From: DASYKS01 sp031404815 | Lineage (GTDB): Bacteria > Acidobacteriota > Thermoanaerobaculia > Multivoradales > UBA5704 | Assembly: GCA_031404815.1 (NCBI GenBank) | Contig: JANNIH010000114.1 | Coordinates: forward strand, 1 to 64,000 | Direction: 5' to 3' | DNA: 64,000 bases | Part shown: positions 25,471 through 33,891 of the stretch, one piece after another | How the letters are laid out: each line of letters begins with the position of its first letter | Numbering within the stretch: position 1 is the first letter of the stretch | Made by a program: the position numbers and the translations under genes | Notes under the pieces: model-generated | What the model saw: only the letters and a program-made list of their open reading frames with translations | Databases searched by the model: none | Told to the model about the DNA's origin: nothing

Positions 25471-25575
25471 TGCCGGTTCAGCCTGCTCGACGGGGCGAAC
25501 CGGATCGACGACGTGATGGCCGCCGGGCAGCCCGCCGTGGCGCTCACCGACCATGGCAACATGTTCGGGTGTTTT
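25471..25575 (+). pseudogene. dnaE remnant (PHP-domain fragment of DNA polymerase III alpha)
   Basis: Forward-strand codons from 25477 read FSLLDGANRIDD, then VMAAGQPAVALTDHGNMFG. This matches the N-terminal PHP motif of DnaE (YSLLDGAxRIDDL...GMPAVALTDHGNMFG). The segment is short, lacks the N-terminal HLHxx part and has a deletion between AA and PAVAL where LKxLGM is usual. It is not part of an open gene and ends close to the OsmC stop. It is a fossil of a dnaE copy or a recombination scar. Confidence 0.7.
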
Positions 25576-25580
25576 TCGCC

Positions 25581-26009
25581 TTACCCGACCAGCTTCGCGT
25601 CGAGCGAGATCTGAACGGCGGCGAGGGCTGCGGAGACCGGGCACCCTTCTTTGGCGTTCTTGGCGTGCTCTTGGAAGGCGGCGTCGTCGATGCCGGGGAC
25701 TTCCGCTTCGGTCACCAGATCGATGCGGGTGATCCGGAATGCGTCGCCGACCTTTTCGAGGTGAACTCTCGCCGCGGTGGCGATCCGCTTCGGGGCGAAG
25801 CCGGCGCGGCCGAGGCCGGCCGAGAGGGCCATCGAGAAACAGCCGGCATGCGCGGCGCCGATCAGCTCTTCGGGGTTCGTTCCGCCCGCCTCTTCAAAGC
25901 GAGAGCCGAACGAATAGCGCCCTTCAAACGCGCCGCTGCCGAGCGCGACACGTCCCGCGCCATCCTTCAATCCACCTTCCCAAACCGCGTTTGCGCTGCG
26001 TACAGGCAT
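25581..26009 (-). CDS. osmC: OsmC-type peroxiredoxin
   Basis: A 142-residue protein of the OsmC/Ohr family, which reduces organic hydroperoxides. The two reactive cysteines are in ELIGAAHAGCFSMALSAGL and NAKEGCPVSAALAAV. FEEAGGTNPEELIGAAHAGC is the classic OsmC segment. The start at 26009 has AGGAGGG upstream, and the in-frame upstream extension overlaps the next gene's 3' end. Cytosolic. The close tandem position after the copper-binding lipoprotein gene (44 bp) suggests co-transcription. Confidence 0.92.
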   Translation of the reverse strand: MPVRSANAVWEGGLKDGAGRVALGSGAFEGRYSFGSRFEEAGGTNPEELIGAAHAGCFSMALSAGLGRAGFAPKRIATAARVHLEKVGDAFRITRIDLVTEAEVPGIDDAAFQEHAKNAKEGCPVSAALAAVQISLDAKLVG

Positions 26010-26053
26010 TTGGTATCCCTCCTGGTCGAGTTCGTTTCGTCGGATTTCGTCGT

Positions 26054-26458
26054 TCAGGGCTTGGCTTCGCGGTATTCGAGTTTCGTGCCGGCCGGCAGCT
26101 TTTTGATCGCGGTGATCTTTGCCGGCGAACGTTGCTGCCAATCGACTTCGAGCGTGCAGTGGACAAGATCGCCCGGAGCGTACCCCGCGAGATCGAGCCC
26201 CTGCGCGAGCGGAAACGGCATCGACATCGGATCCATTCCCACCCGCTTGCCGTCGCGGTCGGTGAAGCCGTCGATCGCCTCGTGCCGGATCAACAGGTCG
26301 CCGTTCGCCCCCTCGGGGAGCTGCATCAGCTCCGCCCGCACCTCGTAGCGCTGGATCGGCCCGGGGGGCGAAGAGCAGGCAAAGCAGAGCGCGAGCAGCA
26401 CGAGGGGGCCGAGAGAGAGGAGAGCGAAGCGTGAAAATCGGGGGCGTAGGCGGTCCAT
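26054..26458 (-). CDS. CusF-like copper-binding lipoprotein
   Basis: A 134-residue exported protein. The N-terminus has a basic stretch, hydrophobic core SLGPLVLLALCFAC and a cysteine suitable for lipid attachment (residue about 28; the lipobox is imperfect). The mature domain, RYEVRAELMQLP through LLIRHEAIDGFTDR, then MDPMSMPFPLAQGLDLAGYA and GDLVHCTLEVDW, matches the small beta-barrel of CusF/SCO-associated proteins. HEAI, MDPMSMPF and nearby Met residues are the expected Cu(I) ligands. Probably periplasmic copper handling. Divergent from pgi, 61 bp apart. Confidence 0.75.
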   Translation of the reverse strand: MDRLRPRFSRFALLSLGPLVLLALCFACSSPPGPIQRYEVRAELMQLPEGANGDLLIRHEAIDGFTDRDGKRVGMDPMSMPFPLAQGLDLAGYAPGDLVHCTLEVDWQQRSPAKITAIKKLPAGTKLEYREAKP

Positions 26459-26519
26459 GGCGGGCGAAATGCTACACCGACTAGAGGTAGAGTCTCCTCC
26501 TGCGACGGGGAGAACATCA

Positions 26520-28199
26520 ATGAGCACGACGCGAGCGAGTTTCAATTTAGGTAGTTATGCCGGTCCGGTGGCGGCGCGGCTGGTGCGGTGGCAGGGGGAG
26601 AGCCTCGGCCGGAGGTTGTGGGCCAAAGATCCGACGATCTGGGCGGCGCGCGACACGCCGGAGTTGGCCGACCGGTTGGGCTGGCTCGATTTGCCGGCTT
26701 CGATGACCGCGCGGCTCCCCGAGTTCGAGTCGTTCGGCGCGACACTTGCCGCCGACGAATTCCGCCACGCAATCGTGCTCGGCATGGGCGGGTCGAGTTT
26801 GGCCCCGGAAGTCTTCCAAGAGACGTTCGGTCACCGCGCGGGGTTCCCGACGCTCCGCGTGCTCGACAGCACCCACCCGGCGGCGGTTCTCGCGCTCGCC
26901 GCCGAGATCGATGTCGCAAAAAGCGCGTTCCTGGTCTCCTCGAAATCGGGCGGCACCACCGAGACGATAAGCTTCTTCCGCTTCTTCTGGCAGCAGGTGG
27001 GGGCGCTGGGAGAGCCGGCCAAAGAGCGCCTCGGCGCGGCGGGCAACTCTTTCGCCGCGGTGACCGATCCGGCGACTTCGCTCGAAAAGCTGGCGAGCGA
27101 GCGCGGCTTCCGCTGGCTGTTTTCCGCACCGTCGGAGGTGGGGGGGCGCTACAGTGCCCTCACCCCGTTCGGCCTGGCGCCCGCGGCGGCGATCGGTGTC
27201 GATCTCACCACCCTGCTCGCCCGCGCCGGTGTGCTCGCCGCGGCGTGTGGCGCGGAGGTGGCCGAGCCCGACAATCCCGGGCTCTTCCTGGGCGCCGTGC
27301 TCGGCGAGCTGGCTAGAGGCCGGCGCGACAAGGTCACCTTCTTCACCTCGCCCGGCCTCGCTTCGTTTCCCGACTGGTTAGAGCAGCTGATCGCCGAGAG
27401 TACCGGCAAACACGGCCAGGGGATCGTGCCGGTCGCGGGGGAGGCTCCGGCCGCTCCTGCCGCGTATGGCGCCGATCGGTTCTTCGTTGGCCTGTCGCTC
27501 GCCGGGGAGGAGGGTGAGGTCGAAGAGCGCCTCGCGGCGCTCGGTGCGGCCGGGCATCCGACCGCGTCGTTCGTGCTCGGCGATCGGCTCGATTTGGGCG
27601 CCGAGATGTTCCGCTGGGAGCTGGGTGTGGCCGCCTCCGGCGCGGTGCTCGGCATTCAGCCGTTCGATCAGCCGGACGTGCAGCTCGCCAAAGATCTCTC
27701 CAGCCGGGCGATGAAGGGGGAGCTGACCCTCGACGCCGTGGGCGAAGCGGTGGACGCCGACTCGGCCGACCTGGGAGCCGTGCTCGATCGTTTCTTGGGC
27801 GGTGCGGCGACCGGCGACTATTTGGGGCTCCATGCGTACCTGGCACCGTCGCCCGCGGCTTCGGCGGCGTTGCGGGGGTTGCAGGCCCTCTTACGCGACC
27901 GCACCGGGCTCGCCACCACGTTCGGCTATGGCCCGCGATTTCTGCATTCGACCGGGCAGCTGCACAAAGGGGGGCCGGCTACCTGCCGCTTCTTCCAGCT
28001 GGTCGACCGGCCGGGGGATCCGGTGCCGGTGCCGGAGACCGACTACACGTTCGCCAAGTTGATCCGCGCCCAAGCGGACGGCGACCGCCAGGCGCTGGTC
28101 GGTCGGGGGCGCGCGGTCCTGCGGGTAGACCTGGGTGCCGACCCTGCGGCCGGTTTGGAGCGGCTGGCGGCGGCGCTCGCAGCGGGACCAGGGAGGTAA
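26520..28199 (+). CDS. pgi: Glucose-6-phosphate isomerase
   Basis: A 559-residue enzyme interconverting glucose-6-phosphate and fructose-6-phosphate. Sugar-isomerase motifs are IVLGMGGSSLAPEVFQETFG, FLVSSKSGGTTETISFFRFF and the later ESTGKHGQGIVPV. The sequence resembles the PGI half of bifunctional transaldolase/PGI proteins more than the E. coli type; no transaldolase domain is attached. The start at 26520 is preceded by GGGGAGAA. Glucokinase follows 3 bp after the stop, giving a glucose-entry operon. Confidence 0.92.
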   Translation: MSTTRASFNLGSYAGPVAARLVRWQGESLGRRLWAKDPTIWAARDTPELADRLGWLDLPASMTARLPEFESFGATLAADEFRHAIVLGMGGSSLAPEVFQETFGHRAGFPTLRVLDSTHPAAVLALAAEIDVAKSAFLVSSKSGGTTETISFFRFFWQQVGALGEPAKERLGAAGNSFAAVTDPATSLEKLASERGFRWLFSAPSEVGGRYSALTPFGLAPAAAIGVDLTTLLARAGVLAAACGAEVAEPDNPGLFLGAVLGELARGRRDKVTFFTSPGLASFPDWLEQLIAESTGKHGQGIVPVAGEAPAAPAAYGADRFFVGLSLAGEEGEVEERLAALGAAGHPTASFVLGDRLDLGAEMFRWELGVAASGAVLGIQPFDQPDVQLAKDLSSRAMKGELTLDAVGEAVDADSADLGAVLDRFLGGAATGDYLGLHAYLAPSPAASAALRGLQALLRDRTGLATTFGYGPRFLHSTGQLHKGGPATCRFFQLVDRPGDPVPVPETDYTFAKLIRAQADGDRQALVGRGRAVLRVDLGADPAAGLERLAAALAAGPGR

Positions 28200-28202
28200 G
28201 CG

Positions 28203-29237
28203 GTGCTGCTCGCCGGGGACGTCGGCGGAACCCACATCCGGCTCGGCCGGTTTCGCCTCGGCGCGGCCGGCCGGCTCGAACCGGCCGGTGAGATCCGCAA
28301 CTACCGGAGCTTGGATTTTCCCGACCTCGCGACGGCGGCCGTAGAGTACCTGGGGGATTCGGCCGACCGCTTGGCAGCCGCCTGCTTCGGCATTCCGGGT
28401 CCGGTGCGGGAGAACAAGGCGACCACCCCGAACCTCCCCTGGCCGGAGCTCGACGGCGACGCGATCGGCGCTCGCCTGGGCCTCGCCGCCGGCCGGGCCC
28501 TGTTGGTGAACGACCTCGCGGCCGCGGCAGCCGGGCTCGACGACCTGGCGCCCGACCAGCTGCTCGTGGTGCAAGAGGGTGATCGTAGGGCCGAGGGCAA
28601 CCGGGCGCTGGTCTCCGCCGGGACCGGTCTCGGCATCGCGCTCCAGACCCGGGTGGGTGAGCGTTGGGCCACGCTCGCGACGGAAGGGGGGCACATGGAC
28701 TTCGCCCCCCGGGACGAAGAGGAGTGGGCGCTCCAGGGCTACCTCGCCGAGCGGCTGGGTGGCGACAGCGGCGGGCACGTGAGCGCCGAGCGGCTGGTCT
28801 CGGGCCCCGGGCTGGTGAATCTCTACGAGTTCCTGCGCGACCGGCGCGGTCTGCCGGCGCACCCCCTGGTCGAGCGGGCGCTCGCCGATAAGGCCTCGGG
28901 GCTAGGGGACGCGGACCCCTCCGCGGCGATCGCCAGGGTGAGCGCGGCGGAGGACTCGGCCCTCTGCGACCGGACGCTCGCGATGTTCTGCTCGATCTAC
29001 GGCGCGGTCGCGGGCAACGTCGCGCTGGTCGGTGGGGCGACCGGAGGGGTTTTCCTGGGCGGTGGTGTAGCGCCCAAGCTCCACCTCCGCCTCCTGGAGG
29101 AGGATTTCCTCCGTTCGTTCCGGGCCAAGGGGCGTTTCGCCGGCTACCTCGGGCGAATTCCGGTCCGGATCGTCCTCGATCCACACGCCGGTCTGCTCGG
29201 TGCCGCGAAGCTCGCGGCCGAAGCGGCCCAAAATTAG
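28203..29237 (+). CDS. glk: Glucokinase
   Basis: A 344-residue protein from GTG 28203. The ATP-binding start LLAGDVGGTHIRLGRFRLG, NDLAAAAAGLDDL, the SAGTGLGIALQ loop, EGGHMDFAPRDEEEWALQGY and GGATGGVFLGGGVAPKL are hallmarks of the bacterial glucokinase (Glk, PF02685 type). It phosphorylates glucose for PGI, encoded just upstream. Cytosolic. Confidence 0.95.
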   Translation: MLLAGDVGGTHIRLGRFRLGAAGRLEPAGEIRNYRSLDFPDLATAAVEYLGDSADRLAAACFGIPGPVRENKATTPNLPWPELDGDAIGARLGLAAGRALLVNDLAAAAAGLDDLAPDQLLVVQEGDRRAEGNRALVSAGTGLGIALQTRVGERWATLATEGGHMDFAPRDEEEWALQGYLAERLGGDSGGHVSAERLVSGPGLVNLYEFLRDRRGLPAHPLVERALADKASGLGDADPSAAIARVSAAEDSALCDRTLAMFCSIYGAVAGNVALVGGATGGVFLGGGVAPKLHLRLLEEDFLRSFRAKGRFAGYLGRIPVRIVLDPHAGLLGAAKLAAEAAQN

Positions 29238-29423
29238 TTTTTCTGTTGTAGATCGCTGATTCTAAGTAGTTTTTCCCGCGTACGGTGCCATTTCGGGTGC
29301 CCTGTTGCCTAATTTTGTCGAAATTATTTGTCACGGTTACCGGTCTAGAACAAACAATACCTCTTAGAGGCGACTTCGCGCGGCATGCCGCCGCGGACAT
29401 GTCGCCGAGCAAGGAGAATTGTT

Positions 29424-29675
29424 ATGCGTTCCAAGCTTTCTCGTCTTCTCGTCCTCGCCACCGTCGCCGCCGCCCTCCTGATGACTCCGATTCCGGCTTC
29501 CGCCGCCCCTTGGGGTGGGGCTTTCGGCTCGGTTCTCGAATCGAGCTGGGGAGCGATCACCGGTTGGGCCGGTGGGCTCTTGCAGCTTTTATGGGCCGAG
29601 GAAGGAGGTTCGTTCGATCCTCTGGGCCGACCGATTCCCGGAGCGGCGGCGGCCGATGACGGCGGCCGGGTGTAG
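29424..29675 (+). CDS. Small secreted protein with a DPxGRPxPG motif (candidate signalling peptide 2)
   Basis: An 83-residue protein with AGGAGA upstream. Residues 1-28 form a signal peptide (RLLVLATVAAALLMTPIPAS, cleavage near ASA-AP). The mature part is Gly/Trp-rich: PWGGAFGSVLESSWGAITGW, then GLLQLLWAEEGGSFDPLGRP and IPGAAAADDGGRV. The block LLxxLWxxxGxxxDPxGRPxPG aligns with the repeat protein at 1931-2299, but here the motif is present once. The gene precedes a TPR protein on the same strand (132-bp gap). The region upstream (29238-29423) is AT-rich and could hold the promoter. Function unknown; the homologous arrangement at two loci is the main argument for a secreted partner of the TPR proteins. 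Confidence 0.65.
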   Translation: MRSKLSRLLVLATVAAALLMTPIPASAAPWGGAFGSVLESSWGAITGWAGGLLQLLWAEEGGSFDPLGRPIPGAAAADDGGRV

Positions 29676-29696
29676 AGTAAAAATCACCGGTTTCAG

Positions 29697-29710
29697 TGTC
29701 AAAATTGACA
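29697..29710. promoter_or_regulatory. Inverted repeat upstream of TPR protein C
   Basis: TGTCAAAATTGACA has arms TGTCAA and TTGACA around AA. It sits in the AT-rich gap between the secreted peptide and the TPR gene. It could be an operator, or the TTGACA could be a -35 box for the downstream gene. Confidence 0.35.
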
Positions 29711-29807
29711 GATCGTAGGGTTAGCGGAAGTTTTTTGTCCCAAAATACTCTCTTCCGGCAACCAAGGTATGTAGAGAGAGAATTCTCTGAACTCGGAGGA
29801 GTGCCGG

Positions 29808-31109
29808 ATGGAGATGGAACCAGGACATCTGTCGATTGAAACGTTGGCCCGGTGGCTCGCGGGGGATCTTCCGCATGACGTAGTCTTGCGGGAGATCGCC
29901 CCGCATCTCGAAGCGAGCTGTCCAACCTGTCGCGGGCGCTTCAGCCACCTGCGCGAACTCCAGGTGGCGGTGGGACATTGGAGCGAAACGGTCGTGCTGT
30001 TCGAAGGGCGAGAAGCGCCGGGTCAGCTCGCGCAGCTCGAGTTGCTGGAGCTTCCCGAGCAGTTGGCCCTGGTTGAACGGGACGACAACCTCCGGTCGTG
30101 GGCTCTGTGTGCACTGCTGATTCGCGAGAGCCAAAAAGCGGTTCTCGAGCAACCAATGCGCGCGGTGGAGCGGGCAGAGGTCGCAGTTCGGATCGCCGAG
30201 CAGCTCTCAGGAGAGGTGTACGACTCGGTGTGGGTCCACGATCTGTGCGCCCGCGCCTGGGCTCACCTGGCCAATTCGCGGCGGGTGCTCGGAGAGCTGT
30301 TGGGGGCGGACCAGGCGTTGCGCACGGCCTTCGCCCTGCTCGAGCGTGGGGGGACCGGCGCTCCGGAGGTACAGGGCGAGCTGCTCCACATTCAGTCGGC
30401 GCTGCGACGGGCCCAGCGCCGCCTGCCCGAAGCGCTGGTGGCCGCCGATGACGCCATGGCCCTGTTCCTGCGGGCGAACGCGGCGTCGGCGATGCGCCGG
30501 GTGCGGCTGACCCGGACGAAGATCCGCGAGGAGCTCGGCGATCCGGAGGGCACTTTGGCGGAACTCGAAAGCCTGATCGAAGAGTTCGATGCGATGGATG
30601 TGGTGCCGACGATCGATCAGGAGTCCGAGAGCCTGTCGAGAGCCTATGCCCACCACAACCTGCTGTTCGCTTTGGTGGCCGCCGGCCGATTCGACGAAGC
30701 GGCCCGCCGTCTCGAAGGTGTCCGAGAAGCGTTCGTCCTCTCCAGCCCGGTCGATCAAAGCCGACTGCGCTGGCTCGAAGCCCGGATCGCCGCCGGTCTG
30801 GGTCGGCCCGAAGAGGCGGAGAACATCTTGCGTGAAGTCCAAGCGGAGTTCTTCGAGCGGCGCATGGGTTTCGACGCGGCACTGGTGGCGCTCGAACTCG
30901 CGACCCTGTTCGCCGAACAGGGGCGTGCCTCCGAGATCAAGCAGCTCGCGGTCGAGGTGTTGCCGCTGTTCGAATCGCGGGAGGTCCACCGGGAGGCGTT
31001 GGGGGCTTTGATCTTGTTCCAGCGGGCGGCGGAGCAAGAGCATCTGACCGTGGAACTCGCCCGCCATGTCTCGGCGTTCCTCGCTCGCGAGCGGGTTCTG
31101 GTTTTTTGA
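29808..31109 (+). CDS. TPR-like protein with N-terminal His/Cys motif (putative peptide-linked regulator C)
   Basis: A 433-residue protein, start supported by GGAGGAG upstream. Residues about 1-50 have the zinc-type pattern HLEASCPTCRGRFSHLREL, after LSIETLARWLAGDLPHDVVL; this resembles the start of zinc-binding anti-sigma-like domains (H-x4-C-x2-C, one residue longer than the classic spacing). Residues about 110-430 are TPR-like helices related to receptors A and B (AWAHLANSRRVLGELLGADQ, SALRRAQRRLPEALVAADDA, GRPEEAENILREVQ). It lacks the HTH of A and B, so it would act through protein contacts. It lies directly after a secreted DPxGRPxPG protein, repeating the pairing seen at 1931-3800. Confidence 0.7.
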   Translation: MEMEPGHLSIETLARWLAGDLPHDVVLREIAPHLEASCPTCRGRFSHLRELQVAVGHWSETVVLFEGREAPGQLAQLELLELPEQLALVERDDNLRSWALCALLIRESQKAVLEQPMRAVERAEVAVRIAEQLSGEVYDSVWVHDLCARAWAHLANSRRVLGELLGADQALRTAFALLERGGTGAPEVQGELLHIQSALRRAQRRLPEALVAADDAMALFLRANAASAMRRVRLTRTKIREELGDPEGTLAELESLIEEFDAMDVVPTIDQESESLSRAYAHHNLLFALVAAGRFDEAARRLEGVREAFVLSSPVDQSRLRWLEARIAAGLGRPEEAENILREVQAEFFERRMGFDAALVALELATLFAEQGRASEIKQLAVEVLPLFESREVHREALGALILFQRAAEQEHLTVELARHVSAFLARERVLVF

Positions 31110-31123
31110 ACCAGTCGAGAGTG

Positions 31124-31170
31124 GGTGCTCCGGAGGGGCGGTCGCCGACCAGGCCGCCCCCGAGGAGCAC
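31124..31170 (+). terminator. Probable hairpin terminator after TPR protein C
   Basis: GTGCTCC...GGGGCGG and CCGCCCC...GGAGCAC can pair across a short loop, giving a long GC-rich stem 15 bp after the stop. No clear U-run follows, so it may be only an attenuating hairpin. Confidence 0.4.
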
Positions 31171-31257
31171 GCACCTCGATCTCGGCCGCGAGCGCCGCGC
31201 TCCCGCCTGCTATGATCCTCGCTGTTTACTTCTGTCCGGCAGTGAGGTACCGCGGCG

Positions 31258-32730
31258 ATGACCGATCCATCGGTGCCCCGCGATTCTCGGCGCGTTCCGA
31301 TCGAGACGCGGGTCCAGCTTAAGTTCGAGAGGTTCAGCGGATTCATCAACGAATTCTCTGCCAACATCTCGCCCGGAGGGATCTTCATCCGTTCCGATCG
31401 GCCCGAGCCGGTCGGGACACTGGTCGATTTCGAGTTCCGGCTGGGCGACGGCTTCGAGCTGATCCGCGGTCGGGGTGAGGTGGCTTGGGTCCGAGAGGCG
31501 ACCGACGATCCGGCCCATCCTGCCGGCATGGGTTTGAGGTTTCACGAGATCTCGCCGCAGGGGCGGGATCTGATCTACAAGGTGGTCGATCGGCACATCC
31601 AGGCGGGTGGGGTTCCGTTCGACCCGACCCCGCCGCCCCCTCCGCCCGTGCCGTCCCCCGTCCCCGCGCCCATCGGCGCGCCTCTTCCCGCAGCGACCAG
31701 GGGCCCGGTTGCCCCTCTCGTGCGCCCGGCGCCGCAAGAGCCGCCGATTCGGGACGCCGCGAGCCTGATTCACCTCTTCGAGGAGGCCACCGCGAGCGTC
31801 GCGGCGGTGGAAGCGGCCGCCGCCCTCCCCGCTTCGGCACCGGTGGCGCCGCCGCTCGAACGGACCTGGGGAGGGCGGGCGCCGATCCTGGCGCCGCCGC
31901 CAGAGGTGCCGATGCGATCGACCGCCTCACCTCTCGATGACACTTTGAACTCGCGCGCGATCTTGATTCCGCCCGAGCCGGCTGCCGAGGCCAAGCAGCG
32001 GCGGCAGAGGCCGTTGCGGCTCGCGATCGGATTCTTTCTTCTCGCGCTCGCCCTCGCGGGCATCGGCGTCTGGCGGGTCAGGGACCTCTGGTGGGACGAC
32101 TTCTTCGGTGATGTCGATCCGGAGCCGCTCCCCGCTGCGTTCGCCCATCCCGATCGAAAGCCGATGTATCGCAGTCTGCCGGGCCAGCCGGCGCTGGGCG
32201 TCGGGTCGCCCGTCCCCAAGGTGGCCGCGGCGGTGGCGGCTCCGATTCCGGGCTCACCGGGTCCGCCCGCAGCGGGTGCTGCGCCTCTGGTGCCCCCGAC
32301 GAACCCGGTGGCCGCGACGATCCCGACCGGGGCGGGAGCGGCGTCGCCCCCTTCTGTAGCCGCGCCAAGCGCGCCGGTCGAAGCACCCCGTCCGGTGCTC
32401 GAGACCCTGCGCTCGATTTCAGTGCGGGCGCAGAAAGATGAGACCGAGATCGTCTTGGAAGGGGACGGCATCATCCGCTCCTCGAACTACGCACACTTTC
32501 GCATCGACTCCGGGGCGCCGCGGGAGCTGATCCGGTTCAAAGGGATTCGCCGGGCCTATTCCGCGACGCGGGTTGCCGGGGGCACCCCTGAACTCGCGCA
32601 GATCCGCGTCGGCTACCACAGCCCGGACGAACTCCATGTCGTGCTCGACCTGACCGGGCCGGAGATCGAATTGAAGAGCCTCGAAGTCACAACCTCTCGT
32701 CTGGTCATCCGGCTCGGGCGAAAGCGGTAG
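31258..32730 (+). CDS. PilZ-domain membrane protein with C-terminal AMIN-like domain
   Basis: A 490-residue protein. Residues about 8-115 form a PilZ-type domain (DSRRVPIETRVQLKFERF, then EFSANISPGGIFIRSDRPEP), a c-di-GMP-binding fold in many bacteria. Residues 120-255 are a Pro/Ala-rich linker (PPPPPPVPSP). A transmembrane helix follows at about 262-283 (LAIGFFLLALALAGIGVWRV), then a second Pro-rich linker. Residues about 395-490 look like an AMIN domain (ISVRAQKDETEIVLEGDG, LHVVLDLTGPEI). Cytosolic PilZ with periplasmic AMIN implies signalling from c-di-GMP to the cell wall. The next gene is a cell-wall amidase. Confidence 0.75.
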   Translation: MTDPSVPRDSRRVPIETRVQLKFERFSGFINEFSANISPGGIFIRSDRPEPVGTLVDFEFRLGDGFELIRGRGEVAWVREATDDPAHPAGMGLRFHEISPQGRDLIYKVVDRHIQAGGVPFDPTPPPPPPVPSPVPAPIGAPLPAATRGPVAPLVRPAPQEPPIRDAASLIHLFEEATASVAAVEAAAALPASAPVAPPLERTWGGRAPILAPPPEVPMRSTASPLDDTLNSRAILIPPEPAAEAKQRRQRPLRLAIGFFLLALALAGIGVWRVRDLWWDDFFGDVDPEPLPAAFAHPDRKPMYRSLPGQPALGVGSPVPKVAAAVAAPIPGSPGPPAAGAAPLVPPTNPVAATIPTGAGAASPPSVAAPSAPVEAPRPVLETLRSISVRAQKDETEIVLEGDGIIRSSNYAHFRIDSGAPRELIRFKGIRRAYSATRVAGGTPELAQIRVGYHSPDELHVVLDLTGPEIELKSLEVTTSRLVIRLGRKR

Positions 32731-32861
32731 CTGAGTGGGTCTGCGGCTGAGGTAAGATCCCGGTCTCTTTTCCCGAGTTGCGGGCGTCGGTCGCGAAAAC
32801 GCGCCGTGCCGGTTGCGCATCGGGATCTAACCGGGAGACGCCGAGGCAGGGAAATCGCCGG

Positions 32862-33884
32862 ATGGCCCGCGTCGATCGCCTGAAACAGCGGCTGCTGCGC
32901 GAACTCGTCGAACAGAACATCGAGCTCGTGCAAGGATTGCCGCGACGGACCCTCAAACGGAGGCGGCGCTTCCGTTTGGGTAGCTCGTTGCTCGCGCTCG
33001 CCCTGCTACCGGTGGCACTGCTCGGCTCGTCTCGACTCTTTGCCCCCGGCCTTGCGCCGACGCCGGTCGCTTCGCCGATCGCGCCTTCCAGGTTGATCGC
33101 AGCTCAGTCCGTGTCCGAACCGGTCCACTTGGCGGCGCCGCAGCCGATCGACCCGCTGGTGTTTCCGCTCGCGGTGCGCAAGATCGCGATCGACCCGGGG
33201 CATGGCGGCGCCGCGGTCGGCACCCAGGCGGCTTCCGGCCTGTACGAGAAGGACATGACCCTCGACATCGCGCACCGGTTGGAGCGTCTGCTCGTAGCGT
33301 CATCGTTCGAAGTGGTGATGACCCGCGCCGACGATCGGGCCGTGTCGCTGCGCGATCGGGCGCGGATCGCCAACGAGGCGCGCGCCGACCTGTTCGTTTC
33401 GATCCACCTCAACTGGATCGCCGACGGCAACACCCGCGGTGTGGAGACCTACTATCTCGGGCCGACCGACGACCCGGAGCTCAATCGGCTCGCCGCGCTC
33501 GAGAATCGCGATTCCGGCTACGCGGTCGCCGACTTCCGCCGTCTGCTCGACCAGGTCTACGCCGACGCGCGGCAGGGGAGCTCCCGGCGGCTCGCCGAGT
33601 CGATCGACAGCTCGCTGTTCCGAGCGCTCTCCTCCTTGCCGGTCCACCTCTCCTCTCCAGGTCGAGCCGGGATCGCCGATCGCGGTGTGAAGACCGCGCC
33701 GTTCCTGGTCTTGGTTTCGACCGAAATGCCGGCGGTGCTCGCCGAGGTCTCCTGCCTGTCGGACGAGACCGAGGCCGAGCTTCTGACCCGCCCCCTCTAT
33801 CGCCAATACATCGCTGAAGCGCTCGCGCGCGGCGTGCGCCGTTACGCCCTCGCCGCCGAGAGCGCGCCGGAGAAAGGAATCTGA
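32862..33884 (+). CDS. N-acetylmuramoyl-L-alanine amidase (Amidase_3)
   Basis: A 340-residue protein with a transmembrane anchor at residues about 30-52 (RLGSSLLALALLPVALLGSS). The zinc amidase domain follows: IAIDPGHGGAAVG with the first His, YEKDMTLDIA with a ligand Glu, FVSIHLNWIADGN with the second His, and VLAEVSCLSDETEAELL with the catalytic Glu. It cuts the bond between MurNAc and the stem peptide. No AMIN domain is fused here; one is present in the protein encoded just upstream, so the two may work together. Confidence 0.93.
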   Translation: MARVDRLKQRLLRELVEQNIELVQGLPRRTLKRRRRFRLGSSLLALALLPVALLGSSRLFAPGLAPTPVASPIAPSRLIAAQSVSEPVHLAAPQPIDPLVFPLAVRKIAIDPGHGGAAVGTQAASGLYEKDMTLDIAHRLERLLVASSFEVVMTRADDRAVSLRDRARIANEARADLFVSIHLNWIADGNTRGVETYYLGPTDDPELNRLAALENRDSGYAVADFRRLLDQVYADARQGSSRRLAESIDSSLFRALSSLPVHLSSPGRAGIADRGVKTAPFLVLVSTEMPAVLAEVSCLSDETEAELLTRPLYRQYIAEALARGVRRYALAAESAPEKGI

Positions 33885-33891
33885 AGTCCTC

